NCBI RefSeq assembly: GCF_009727955.1
Contig: NZ_WOBR01000010.1
Span: 434,001 to 498,000, forward strand
Length of the DNA: 64,000 nucleotides
From: Aliivibrio fischeri
GTDB lineage: Bacteria > Pseudomonadota > Gammaproteobacteria > Enterobacterales > Vibrionaceae
Direction: 5' to 3'
The stretch's first letter is position 1. The number at the start of each line of letters is the position of its first letter. The notes beneath the pieces were generated by a model. That model searched no databases. It had not been told where the DNA came from and saw nothing but the letters and a program-made list of their open reading frames with translations. Positions 54,490 to 63,619 of the stretch are shown here, piece after piece. The position numbers were made by a program, and so were the translations under genes.

Positions 54490-55227
54490 TTAACAGCTGT
54501 GTTCCATTAAGAATTGAATATCATCTCCAGCGCCGTAATACACGGGTTCTTTACCATGACTGAATAGTTTTAATGGCTTTTCATTAGCAGTGTGATAGCT
54601 CAACTTACCATCAAGAATGTGCAGCCATGTACCTTCAGGAATACCAACGACAGGCTCATGCTTATTCACTTCTAAAAACTCTTGAATACGCTCATCACGA
54701 GTTTCACCAAAATGGCCTTCAACAGATGCTTCTAAATAATGAGGGTTAATTTGGAATGGAACTAAATTCAATGAAGGCAGAATAGCGCCAGTGATGATAG
54801 GCATATCGTTCGTTGTACGAATCGTTGGGCAACCAATATTTGTGCCTGCACTCCAACCGATATATGGAACGCCATTATCAAGAACCGCTTTACGAATAGG
54901 ACCAATCAAACCTAAATCATGCAGTGTTTTATTTAATACCCAAGTATTGCCACCACTAACCAAAATTCCATCCGCTTCTTGAATGGTCTTCACAGGATCT
55001 TCTGAACGATGTAATCCTGTTACTTTACAATCTAACCCAAGATGATCAAATGTTTGTTGTACCAAGGCAACACGATCATCATGACTTGAGCGAATAACAG
55101 CATAAGGAATAAGAACTAAATTCTTCGCTTTTGTGCGTTGAATCTGTTCAATAATCGCGTCACTTGCGAACTCCATTACATGGTTATTGCCCGCAATTTT
55201 ACCGTTACTTAATAATAAAATATCCAT
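54490..55227 (-). CDS. pepE: PepE, alpha-aspartyl dipeptidase (peptidase E)
   Basis: The 245-residue serine peptidase of family S51 has the nucleophile serine 126 in YIGWSAGTNIGCPTIRTTND, preceded by LVSGGNTWVL. A C-terminal HYLEASVEGHFGETRDERI holds the residues that recognise N-terminal aspartate. It cleaves Asp-X dipeptides in the cytoplasm and needs no metal. The ATG starts MDILLLSNGK, the family-typical N-terminus. A monocistronic unit. Confidence 0.92.
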   Translation of the reverse strand: MDILLLSNGKIAGNNHVMEFASDAIIEQIQRTKAKNLVLIPYAVIRSSHDDRVALVQQTFDHLGLDCKVTGLHRSEDPVKTIQEADGILVSGGNTWVLNKTLHDLGLIGPIRKAVLDNGVPYIGWSAGTNIGCPTIRTTNDMPIITGAILPSLNLVPFQINPHYLEASVEGHFGETRDERIQEFLEVNKHEPVVGIPEGTWLHILDGKLSYHTANEKPLKLFSHGKEPVYYGAGDDIQFLMEHSC

Positions 55228-55540
55228 CTTCTTACAGCCTTATGTCTATTTAATATCGCCACAAATGTTTACTTTTATAAAAATAAGCATAGCGATCCAA
55301 GAGAGAGCAAAAACCATAACAGAAAAAATAAGCCTAAAACTTGTGTTAGATCTCACCTAACAATGATTAACTCAATGACTTAACATATAATTTTATTTTG
55401 GCAGAAGTAAGACAAAAATAAGTGTTTCAAGAAAACTTAACTTGTGAGCAGCCCGAATACAGGCATAATGCGCGTTAAATGATTACTTGGTTTACAATAA
55501 CGTCTGTATATACGACGTTTATTAAACTCCTTGAGGTGCA
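55228..55540. other. Divergent intergenic region pepE / RIO kinase
   Basis: 313 bases between divergent genes. They should hold both promoters, but no convincing -35/-10 pair, hairpin or operator was recognised. Confidence 0.5.
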
Positions 55541-56398
55541 ATGAAAATACCAAATAGATTACTGCCATTAGTTGAAGATGGTTTGATAGATGAAGTTCTA
55601 ACCCAATTAATGAGCGGCAAAGAAGCCTCGGTCTACATTGTTCGTAGCGGCGATAATATTCAATGTGCAAAAGTATACAAAGAGATTGAACAGCGCAGTT
55701 TTAAGCAAGCTGTCGCCTACCGTGAAGGTCGAAAAGTAAAAAACAGCCGCCGAGCTCGTGCGATGGAAAAAGGCTCTAAATTTGGCCGTGATGAGCAAGA
55801 AAAAGTATGGCAAAACGCTGAAATCGATGCGTTATACAAACTATCAGAAGCAGGTGTTCGAGTCCCTACTCCCTATGGTTGTTTTGATGGCGTATTACTA
55901 ATGGAACTGGTCACTGATGATGAAGGCTCTGTCGCACCTCGTTTAAATGACGTGACCTTGACCAAAGAACAAGCGATACGCGATCATGACTTAATGATCC
56001 AATACGTCACTCGTATGCTGTGTGCAGGTATTGTGCATGGTGATTTGTCTGAATTTAATGTATTAGTCGATCACCTTGGTCCTGTCATCATCGATTTACC
56101 GCAAGCGGTTGATGCCTCAGCAAACAATAATGCCAAATGGATGCTTGAGCGTGATGTAAATAACATGACCACTTATTATGGTCAATACGCCCCTGAACTG
56201 CTTGGTTCTGAATACGCAAAAGAAATGTGGGCACTGTATGAAATTGGTGAATTAACACCAAATACACAGCTTACAGGCGTATTTATTGATGATGGAAGAG
56301 ATGCTGATGTCGATGGCTTAATGGCTGAAATCAACGCCGTAATGGAAGAAGCTCGTTTACGTAAAGAACGACAACTTGAAGATCAAGATATCGATTAA
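55541..56398 (+). CDS. RIO1-family serine kinase
   Basis: The 285-residue protein is of the bacterial RIO1-like (PA4780-type) family. It has a glycine-poor loop GKEASVYIV, catalytic lysine K44 in CAKVYKE, the catalytic loop HGDLSEFNVL and the metal-binding IIDLPQ. It phosphorylates itself or protein serines; bacterial targets are poorly known. GAGG precedes the ATG. A short hairpin follows the stop. Confidence 0.9.
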   Translation: MKIPNRLLPLVEDGLIDEVLTQLMSGKEASVYIVRSGDNIQCAKVYKEIEQRSFKQAVAYREGRKVKNSRRARAMEKGSKFGRDEQEKVWQNAEIDALYKLSEAGVRVPTPYGCFDGVLLMELVTDDEGSVAPRLNDVTLTKEQAIRDHDLMIQYVTRMLCAGIVHGDLSEFNVLVDHLGPVIIDLPQAVDASANNNAKWMLERDVNNMTTYYGQYAPELLGSEYAKEMWALYEIGELTPNTQLTGVFIDDGRDADVDGLMAEINAVMEEARLRKERQLEDQDID

Positions 56399-56410
56399 AC
56401 CTTTCAAATT

Positions 56411-56430
56411 GCAGATAACGGATTATCTGC
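56411..56430. terminator. Hairpin after RIO kinase gene
   Basis: GCAGATAA-CGGA-TTATCTGC, a perfect 8-bp stem, without a good T-run on either side. It touches the stop of the convergent gene. Confidence 0.4.
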
Positions 56431-57074
56431 TAACACTCCACGCTTTCTCTTTCTTCGATCACTCTCTTAAATTCATGATTATGAATAAAGTGATCAATTT
56501 GCTCAACGGTTTGTTTCGCATATATTAAACTGGTATGTGAATAATTTAGACACAGATGATCTTTAAGTTCAGGCAATAGCGTTTCTTCTACTGTAACTGT
56601 ACCATCAGAAGGCACTTTATCGCGAATAATCGAAGAACGAATACCAATAGACATAGTCCCAGCAATCGATCCTATCGGGCAATCTACGGTTAATTGGTTT
56701 ACATCAACAAGGCCTTGTTCTTTTGAATTACCTAAAATAAAACCAAGTTTTCTACTTTGTATTTCTTTAGCAATCGAAGAACCTTGAAGTGGAGAACCAA
56801 TAGTAACAATAGAGTCAACAGGGGTGTTTTTATCATTATGTGAATTGACAAAATGAACAGCGAGAATGCCACCTAAACTGTGTCCTACAATGACATTTTT
56901 TTCAGTTTCAGATAAACAATTACGGATCCGTTTGAAAAGCAACGCCTCGTTAATTCGCACTGAGTTATAGCTGATCACTTGGATGCTATGACCTTTACGT
57001 CTTAACCGAGAAGCCAACGGTTTCATCACAAGACCATGCATATACAAACCATGTAACACAACAATGTGAGCCAT
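56430..57074 (-). CDS. Alpha/beta hydrolase, lipase-like
   Basis: The 214-residue protein begins IVVLHGLYMHGLVMKPLASRL, has the nucleophile elbow VGHSLGG (Ser about 66), a later acidic DGTVTVEE, and a C-terminal YSHTSLIY with the likely catalytic His. This fits small PGAP1-like or lipase class 3-like hydrolases. No signal peptide is obvious, so it is probably cytoplasmic. GGAG precedes the ATG. The substrate is not predictable. Confidence 0.8.
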   Translation of the reverse strand: MAHIVVLHGLYMHGLVMKPLASRLRRKGHSIQVISYNSVRINEALLFKRIRNCLSETEKNVIVGHSLGGILAVHFVNSHNDKNTPVDSIVTIGSPLQGSSIAKEIQSRKLGFILGNSKEQGLVDVNQLTVDCPIGSIAGTMSIGIRSSIIRDKVPSDGTVTVEETLLPELKDHLCLNYSHTSLIYAKQTVEQIDHFIHNHEFKRVIEERESVEC

Positions 57075-57195
57075 TAGCTACTCCTTCAAATCCATCCATT
57101 AGTTATGACTATATCAAGAAGTAATCGTTCTCTATATGATAAAAATCATTCAAGTCTAATTAAACTCATTCTACATTGAGTTCTTATAATCAACC

Positions 57196-58284
57196 CTATC
57201 GATTATCTTTTGCATTTTGAGTTTCTTCAGCTTCATTCTTAAGCCATACAGTAAACATCTGGTAGGTAAGACTCAATACAACGGCACCAACAAATAAACC
57301 CACAATCCCAGACATAGCCATTCCCCCTAATGCCCCTAGCAAAATCACAATAATAGGAATATGAGAGCCACGACTTAATAATATCGGTTTCAAAATTGCA
57401 TCACTGCTGCTTACCAAGACACACCAGACAGCAAACAATACGCCAGTAGTCGTGGTATCAACACTAAAGACATAAAAAATGATAGGCAGAAGAATCAAAA
57501 TCGGTGGAAGCTGGATAATGGCAAACACAAGAACAAGAAATACCCATAGCCCAAGAACTGACGCAGAAATGCCAACAGCAGCCATTCCTAAGCCCGCCAT
57601 TGTAGCTTGTATTACCGCGACACCAATCACACCTTGAACAACACTTCTTATGGTCACTTTAGAGAGCTTAATTAACTCTTCGCCATGTTTACCGGTTAAT
57701 CGATTAGTAATTAAAATAAAGGCACGTTCACATTTAGCCGCATTGGCCATAAATACGCCAGCAATAATTGTAGATACAATAAACTGAATAAAACCACCGC
57801 CAAGTGAACCAACGAGTGACGCCGCTTTTGCTGCCACCACTTTCACTTCTGCACTGTATTTAAATAATAAACTCTCTAAATTTGATGATGCTAGAGACAT
57901 AAATGAATAAGCTTCATGACCAATAATAGGCCAGTCTTGCATGCGTTCTTTTGGTTTAGGTATAGCGATACTGCCATCTTGATAGCCTAAAAAGAGCTCA
58001 GTACCACTTGTATAAATACCAGTAGAAAGCGCGATAAGTGGGATCAGTAATAACAACACCCCAATAACCGTTAAAATGATACTCACTTTACTTTCGCTTA
58101 GTGCTGTTTTTTTACTAAAGAAGGCAACAATTGGATACAAGGCCGTTGCAATAATCCCTCCCCATACCATTAATAAAAGAAATGGTTTTAAAATAGAAAA
58201 GCACCATAAAACAAGCACAGACAGAGCACTAATTTTAATAAATGCATCAATCGCTTGGTTAGAGAAATTATGATCAAGTTTCAT
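57196..58284 (-). CDS. AI-2E-family (PerM-like) membrane protein
   Basis: The 362-residue protein has about seven to eight helices in the AI-2E transporter family order, including VLWCFSILKPFLLLMVWGGI, a long middle region and a C-terminal IPIIVILLGALGGMAMSGI-V-LFVGAVVL segment. Members have been linked to AI-2 or ion export, often with little direct evidence. ATG at 58284 has AAGGA six bases upstream; the ATG two codons earlier abuts the ribosome site. Confidence 0.85.
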   Translation of the reverse strand: MKLDHNFSNQAIDAFIKISALSVLVLWCFSILKPFLLLMVWGGIIATALYPIVAFFSKKTALSESKVSIILTVIGVLLLLIPLIALSTGIYTSGTELFLGYQDGSIAIPKPKERMQDWPIIGHEAYSFMSLASSNLESLLFKYSAEVKVVAAKAASLVGSLGGGFIQFIVSTIIAGVFMANAAKCERAFILITNRLTGKHGEELIKLSKVTIRSVVQGVIGVAVIQATMAGLGMAAVGISASVLGLWVFLVLVFAIIQLPPILILLPIIFYVFSVDTTTTGVLFAVWCVLVSSSDAILKPILLSRGSHIPIIVILLGALGGMAMSGIVGLFVGAVVLSLTYQMFTVWLKNEAEETQNAKDNR

Positions 58285-58370
58285 AAACATTCCTTGTTAC
58301 TTAAAAGGGATAACTCAAATTAGATTCGAGTCTGTATTACTTATATGTATAGTGTATTACTCAGCTAAAG

Positions 58371-59258
58371 TTAGCTTTTTTCTCTCGTAAACCACCAACA
58401 AATCAATGATGCAACTGTCACCATTATAACCCCTTGCCAAAATTGAATTGTTAACTCAATGTCTAAAATCCAAGCGGAAAAGAAAGTTGAAAAAATAGGA
58501 GTAAAATATGAGAAAGTAGCAAGCAACACCATGTTGCCACCAATAATACCTATATTCCACAAGGCATACCCACTTCCCATTACAATACCAGCCAGCAATA
58601 AATCGATTGCAGCTTCACTGGTCATCACAATCGAGCCTTCATCACTTATCGCGTATTTGCACCATAATGAAAGTGCGGTTGCAATAAAAAACCAAGTAAT
58701 CGCATTCTTACCATTTGCTAATTTTTTCGTAATATTGCAATAAATTGCCCAAAGAAATGCGCCAGTAAATGCCAAAGAATAACTAACAGGATTACTTGCC
58801 GCATTGCTCATTAATTGAGATATAGATAAGCCCTGATCGCCACTTAATGTCCACGCGACACCAAAGAAAGACAGTAAAATAGCAGGATAAATGACTTTGC
58901 TTACTGGTTTTTTACTCGCAAGAACAGCAAACAACACCGTTAGCGATGGCCATAAATAATTGATAATACTCATCTCAACCGCTTGGTTACGGCTATTTGC
59001 CATACCTAAAGCTAGAGATAAGCACATTTCATAGCAAACAAATAAGCCACCACCAATGAGCAAATAACGAGGTGAAAACAATTTTAATTTAGGCAAACCT
59101 ACGGTAAAGATTAAAAACAACGAACCCACGCTATAAATCATAGCGGCCCCACCAATCGGGCCTAATTGCTCGGTCACGTTACGGATAAGCCCAACAATTA
59201 AGCTCCAAAGTAAAATGGCAGAACAACCCGCTACAGTATATTTATATGATGAATTCAC
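58371..59258 (-). CDS. yddG: YddG-like aromatic amino acid exporter (DMT)
   Basis: The 295-residue ten-helix EamA protein resembles E. coli YddG along its length: YEMCLSLALGMANSRNQAVEM, IINYLWPSLTVLFA, and a late SYFTPIFSTFFSAWIL. YddG exports aromatic amino acids and paraquat. The resemblance in the characteristic helix 3-4 region supports this over a generic EamA name, though substrate is inferred. It is a single-gene unit. Confidence 0.82.
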   Translation of the reverse strand: MNSSYKYTVAGCSAILLWSLIVGLIRNVTEQLGPIGGAAMIYSVGSLFLIFTVGLPKLKLFSPRYLLIGGGLFVCYEMCLSLALGMANSRNQAVEMSIINYLWPSLTVLFAVLASKKPVSKVIYPAILLSFFGVAWTLSGDQGLSISQLMSNAASNPVSYSLAFTGAFLWAIYCNITKKLANGKNAITWFFIATALSLWCKYAISDEGSIVMTSEAAIDLLLAGIVMGSGYALWNIGIIGGNMVLLATFSYFTPIFSTFFSAWILDIELTIQFWQGVIMVTVASLICWWFTREKS

Positions 59259-59471
59259 TTTTTATTCCTAATTACAAAATCTCTGACAACAAAAGACACT
59301 TTATCATTTTCAATTAACTTTTATTAACAAAAACATCAATAAAGAAAGCCAATAGTTATTTTAAAATCATTATTATCTTCAATGGATTTTTTATGTCATC
59401 ATTTATTTTAAAGCTTAAAATTATTAAGACAAAGCACAAACTATTCACAAATTAAAAGATGAAGATCGATT

Positions 59472-61358
59472 ATGTTTAAAAATTTATCGCTTAAAAACAA
59501 GCTCGCTATATCCGCAAGTGCTGCAATTATACTCGGGGGAGTATTGGTTGAAGCCCTTTCTTTCAAAGCCTCATTAGATCGCTTAGATACAGAAGTTGAA
59601 CAGCGATTAGAAAGTACCACTGCCTCATATAATCAATACGTAACAGACTGGATTATCTCTAAAGAACGCTCCTTAACCTCATTACCTGTCGAAGCCAAGA
59701 ACGATGCTATCGTTGTCCATCTAAAACAAATTCGTGACTCTGGTAAATTTGATAATATCTTCCTCGCCTACCCAGATGGTTCTCAAGTAAACGCCAACGG
59801 TGTCATATTACCTCCAGGTAATGATGACCCAAGAAAATGGGGGTGGTACACAAACGCTGTTGCCGCACCTTCCAAAGTCTTTATGGATAACCCAACCGTT
59901 GCGGCTGCAACAGGCGCAAATGTTGTATCTTTAGGTAAAGCGCTAAATTTACATGGGCAACAAGTAGTATTAGGTGCTGACGTAGAGATTACCGATATTT
60001 TAAACAGCATGGAAAAAGTTATTTTCCCAGGTGATGGTTTCATGTTTATCGCTAATGATAAAGGTAATATTTTTACTCACCCAGATACCAGTCTTCTAAA
60101 TAAATCGGTATCAGAAGTCGGGCTAACCTTCGCAACAATTGAGCAAGCAGCAAATACCAACCGAGATATTACCATTGAAATTAATGATGAAAAATTCATT
60201 ATTTATGCAAAAAGAATTGATGGAACAAGCCTAATTACCGTTAGTGTTATTAATTATGACTCATTAGTTGCGCCATTATTTGATGCGATTTCAGGTCAAA
60301 TATTAGTGACGGTTTTTGTTGTTCTTATCTGTGCCGTACTTTTCAATTTACTTTGTACGATACTATTCCGTCCATTAAATAATGTCTCTCAAGCCCTCGC
60401 TCAAATCGCTAATGGTAGCGGTGATTTAACCCAAAGAATTCATGTTGAAAACAACGATGAAGTTGGAAAACTAGCAAATAACTTCAATACATTTGTAGAG
60501 AGTTTACAACAGCTTATTCAGCATATACGTCATCAATCACAACAGCTTACTGATGGTTCAGAGCAAAGCACTAACCGTGCAAACAACTCAGTAAAAGAAC
60601 TTAATCTACAGCAACAAGAAATCACAATGGTTGCAACTGCTGTAACCGAAATGGCCTCTGCAACTCGTGAAATCGCATCACATGCAGAACAAACTGCTGA
60701 AGCTGCTCAAAACTCATCAACAAGCACTGAAAAAGGTCATTCATTAGTTGTTGAAACCAAAGCATCAATTAATAATCTTGCCAATGAAGTGGCTGAAGCA
60801 AGTAACGTAATTAGTGAATTACAACAGCATTCCCAAGAGATAAATACCGTTTTAGCAACCATACAAGGCATTGCGGAACAAACTAACCTGTTGGCACTAA
60901 ATGCGGCAATCGAAGCTGCTCGTGCCGGAGAGCAAGGACGTGGATTTGCAGTTGTGGCTGATGAAGTTCGAGTACTATCACAACGTACACATACTTCAAC
61001 AGAAGAGATAAAATCGACCATTGATATTCTACAACAAACCACTAGCCGAGCAGTAAACCTAATGCAAAGCAGTTCTTCGTTAGCTGGTAATTCAGTTGAA
61101 GATGCAGATCGCGCAGCATTAGCACTTGAAGAAATCAGTACTTCAGTCACGCTAATCAGTGATATGGCAACTCAAATTGCAACGGCTGCAGAAGAACAAA
61201 CTCACGTTACTGGTGAAATAACTCAAAACGTAACATCAATCAAAGACGTTACTGACCAGTTAGTAATTGATTCTGAAAACAGTTTAACTCAATCACATGA
61301 TCTTAAAGAACAAGCCATTGAATTAAGTGAAAAAGTGGCGACATTTAAACTATCGTAA
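59472..61358 (+). CDS. Methyl-accepting chemotaxis protein with dCache sensor
   Basis: The 628-residue receptor has a first helix (about 11-30), a periplasmic double-Cache-type domain (about 35-270; DNIFLAYPDGSQVNANGV, DPRKWGWYTNAV, the ligand-pocket-like FMFIANDKGNIFTHPD), a second helix (about 275-300), a HAMP domain and a long cytoplasmic MCP coiled coil. The hairpin tip reads AEQTNLLALNAAIEAARAGE. There is no C-terminal NWETF-type pentapeptide. The dCache domain usually binds amino acids or other small organic molecules directly. Confidence 0.93.
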   Translation: MFKNLSLKNKLAISASAAIILGGVLVEALSFKASLDRLDTEVEQRLESTTASYNQYVTDWIISKERSLTSLPVEAKNDAIVVHLKQIRDSGKFDNIFLAYPDGSQVNANGVILPPGNDDPRKWGWYTNAVAAPSKVFMDNPTVAAATGANVVSLGKALNLHGQQVVLGADVEITDILNSMEKVIFPGDGFMFIANDKGNIFTHPDTSLLNKSVSEVGLTFATIEQAANTNRDITIEINDEKFIIYAKRIDGTSLITVSVINYDSLVAPLFDAISGQILVTVFVVLICAVLFNLLCTILFRPLNNVSQALAQIANGSGDLTQRIHVENNDEVGKLANNFNTFVESLQQLIQHIRHQSQQLTDGSEQSTNRANNSVKELNLQQQEITMVATAVTEMASATREIASHAEQTAEAAQNSSTSTEKGHSLVVETKASINNLANEVAEASNVISELQQHSQEINTVLATIQGIAEQTNLLALNAAIEAARAGEQGRGFAVVADEVRVLSQRTHTSTEEIKSTIDILQQTTSRAVNLMQSSSSLAGNSVEDADRAALALEEISTSVTLISDMATQIATAAEEQTHVTGEITQNVTSIKDVTDQLVIDSENSLTQSHDLKEQAIELSEKVATFKLS

Positions 61359-61377
61359 ACTAACAACAATATAATAA

Positions 61378-61401
61378 AAGTGGTGAGTTAGCTCACCACT
61401 T
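61378..61401 (-). terminator. Terminator overlapping the small zinc-ribbon gene's stop
   Basis: AAGTGGTGAG-TTAG-CTCACCACTT, a 10-bp stem with a tetraloop; on the minus strand it is followed by TTTTATTATATT. The loop contains the stop codon of the minus-strand gene. Confidence 0.8.
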
Positions 61402-61558
61402 CAACTGTTTTATGTTGAGGACCTAAATAAGTACCTTCATCAATGAAATAACGCAGTGACTCTTCACACTCAGGGCATTCAAACACTTCATTCGGTTCAA
61501 TCTCTTCATCTTCAACCCAATCCCAACCAATATGCTCTTCACAACTAGGACAATCCAC
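61388..61558 (-). CDS. Small Cys-rich zinc-ribbon protein
   Basis: A 56-residue protein starting with GTG at 61558, preceded by GAGG eight bases upstream. The sequence has two CxxC knuckles, CPSC (about 3-6) and CPEC (about 32-35), separated by an acidic stretch (EDEEIEPNEVFE), and ends GPQHKTVEVVS. This is a rubredoxin-like or zinc-ribbon pattern found in small CPxCG-type proteins. A longer antisense-like frame covering the same bases (61423-61608) is a shadow. Function unknown; it may bind zinc. Confidence 0.7.
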   Translation of the reverse strand: MDCPSCEEHIGWDWVEDEEIEPNEVFECPECEESLRYFIDEGTYLGPQHKTVEVVS

Positions 61559-61702
61559 TTTAAATTCCTCATTACAACTTTTTTAATATCATATTTATGT
61601 AAATACATTACTCGGATAAAAACATAAATTTATCGGTTATGTTTATCATCATAATATTTTGTTATATTGATGATCAACAATACGGTAATGACATGGTGAT
61701 TT

Positions 61703-62596
61703 ATGCTTAACCCTTTATGGCTCAATACCTTTTGCACTTTGGTTAATGTCGGGCATTTTACTCAAACTGCAGAAAAGCTTTTTATGACACAACCTGGCGT
61801 CAGTCAACATATAAAAAAATTAGAACAAGCTTGTGGCTATAACTTATTAAAGCGTGAAGGAAAAAGTGTCGAGCTTACTGAACAAGGCCGCCTTGTTTAT
61901 GAATATGCGAATAAACAAAAGCAAAATGAGGCTCAACTCATTGAAGCATTAAGTTTTGATGACCCATACAAAGGACTTTGTAAGTTATCTTGCTCAGGTG
62001 CATTAGCGCTATCTCTTTATCCTGAATGCATCAATTTACAAAAAACACATCCAAACCTGACTACCTCTCTAGAGGCTGCACCAAACCATAAAATATTGGA
62101 TGATATTCAACGTGGGTCAATTGATATTGGCATTGTTACTCATAACCCAACACCAAGTTTATTTAGTAGTGAAAAACTAACTGAAGAGCCTCTTTGCCTA
62201 GTATTACCAAAACATTATCAAAACACAGCCATCACTATTGAAACCTTAATGCAATGCGGGTTAATCAAACATCCGGATGCAGAGCACTATTTATCACTGT
62301 ATTTTGATAATTGTAAGGATCACGGATTAGAAAATGGTAATGCAAATGAGTTTCCTGTGGCCAGTTACATCAATCAATTAAGCCAAATTTTATTGCCTGT
62401 TGCTCAAGGTATTGGTTTTACTGTATTACCACAAAGTGCCATCGATGCCTTTCCCGATAAACAAGAACTGTATATTCACGAACCAACTCAATTGGTTATG
62501 GAGCGTCTGTTTTTAGTTCACAAACGAAACAGAGACTTACCAAAACGGTATCAAACGTTAATCGAAAAGATCAAAAACGCTTTAGCTTTAAATTAA
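61703..62596 (+). CDS. LysR-family transcriptional regulator
   Basis: The 297-residue LysR protein has LNTFCTLVNVGHFTQTAEKLFMTQPGVSQHIKKLEQACG as the winged helix and an effector domain with DIGIVTHNP and the usual C-terminal hinge. No divergent target gene is adjacent; the small zinc-ribbon gene lies upstream on the other strand. It converges with a second LysR gene four bases downstream. Target and ligand unknown. Confidence 0.88.
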   Translation: MLNPLWLNTFCTLVNVGHFTQTAEKLFMTQPGVSQHIKKLEQACGYNLLKREGKSVELTEQGRLVYEYANKQKQNEAQLIEALSFDDPYKGLCKLSCSGALALSLYPECINLQKTHPNLTTSLEAAPNHKILDDIQRGSIDIGIVTHNPTPSLFSSEKLTEEPLCLVLPKHYQNTAITIETLMQCGLIKHPDAEHYLSLYFDNCKDHGLENGNANEFPVASYINQLSQILLPVAQGIGFTVLPQSAIDAFPDKQELYIHEPTQLVMERLFLVHKRNRDLPKRYQTLIEKIKNALALN

Positions 62597-62600
62597 TAAA

Positions 62601-63494
62601 TTATTTAACTAATTTATCGACCATAAAATCTAAAAAGGCTCGTACGTGCGGCTTAGGATATTGCGAGCCTTTATAGATAGCAAAAATCTCACCGCTCCCT
62701 TGCTCTCCATGTGTTATTGTCCATTCAGGCAAAATCTTAACCAAAGCACCATTCTCAATATAGGGAATAACCATCCAATCAGAAAGCAATAACACGCCAG
62801 TACCTGATAAGGCAGCATTCAATAATGGAGAACCACCTTTAGAGATTAAATTACCTGAAACAGAAACTTTTTTCTGAATATTTCCTTTTTTAAAAAACCA
62901 ATGATTACGTTGTCGTTCATGACTAATCAATAAGCAATTATGATCATGTAAATCATCTGGCTTATTAATACTATGATATTTATCGAGATAAGTAGGAGAA
63001 GCCACTAAAGAAGTATAGTTGACCATGAGTTTACGAGCTTTTAATCGACTATCTTGAGGGGTACCAATTCGTATAGCAATATCTATATTCTCACTATTCA
63101 AATCAACAACTTTGTTATCAAGTTCTAACTCTATTTGTACTTTCGGATATAGCGCTAAAAATTCCGGGATAAAAGACGCTAAAACCAAGTTACCGAAGCT
63201 TTCAAAAACTGAGATACGTAACATACCTTCAGGCTCTTCATTACTCCCCTTCATTTCGCTCAATAATTTATCGCTATCCTGCAATAATTGAATCGACTTT
63301 TGATGAAAATAAAGTCCTTCTTCAGTCAAAATTAACTGTCGTGTACTTCTTTTAAATAAAGTCGTCTGTATCTTCTCTTCAAGATTATCAATATTTCTCG
63401 CAACCGATGATGGTGCCATATGCAATGCATGACCGGCCTTAGAAAAACTGCCTGATTCTACCACTTGATCAAATATTCGGATTAAATCTAACAC
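62601..63494 (-). CDS. LysR-family transcriptional regulator (divergent from CMD gene)
   Basis: The 297-residue LysR protein has an N-terminal IRIFDQVVESGSFSKAGHALHMAPSSVARNIDNLE helix-turn-helix and an effector domain of the DmlR/CrgA-like subgroup (RISVFESFGNLVLASFIPEFLALYP). It is divergent from the carboxymuconolactone decarboxylase-like gene with 125 bases between starts, so that gene is its probable target. A likely inducer is a reactive or oxidising compound, by inference from the target family. Confidence 0.87.
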   Translation of the reverse strand: MLDLIRIFDQVVESGSFSKAGHALHMAPSSVARNIDNLEEKIQTTLFKRSTRQLILTEEGLYFHQKSIQLLQDSDKLLSEMKGSNEEPEGMLRISVFESFGNLVLASFIPEFLALYPKVQIELELDNKVVDLNSENIDIAIRIGTPQDSRLKARKLMVNYTSLVASPTYLDKYHSINKPDDLHDHNCLLISHERQRNHWFFKKGNIQKKVSVSGNLISKGGSPLLNAALSGTGVLLLSDWMVIPYIENGALVKILPEWTITHGEQGSGEIFAIYKGSQYPKPHVRAFLDFMVDKLVK

Positions 63495-63619
63495 ATTATC
63501 ACCTTTGCATTTTACGCAAAACTACTTCAGTTTTAATGGCCATTCTCTCTTTTAATCGAATTATGCACAATACCTCCATCGCAATAAAGCGCTAACAAAC
63601 AATATAAAGAGACTTAATT

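Noticed and set aside
58363-58382. AGCTAA/TTAGCT hairpin with T-run near the yddG stop
   Set aside because: The loop is only two bases and the T-run points into the minus-strand gene from the wrong side, so it is not a convincing terminator.
60737-61150. 137-residue minus-strand frame inside the chemoreceptor
   Set aside because: Antisense shadow of the conserved MCP coiled coil, rich in Ser/Ala/Cys as expected for such artefacts.
61423-61608. 61-residue minus-strand frame over the zinc-ribbon gene
   Set aside because: It has no family features, while the adjacent frame encodes a CxxC...CxxC protein with a good ribosome site.
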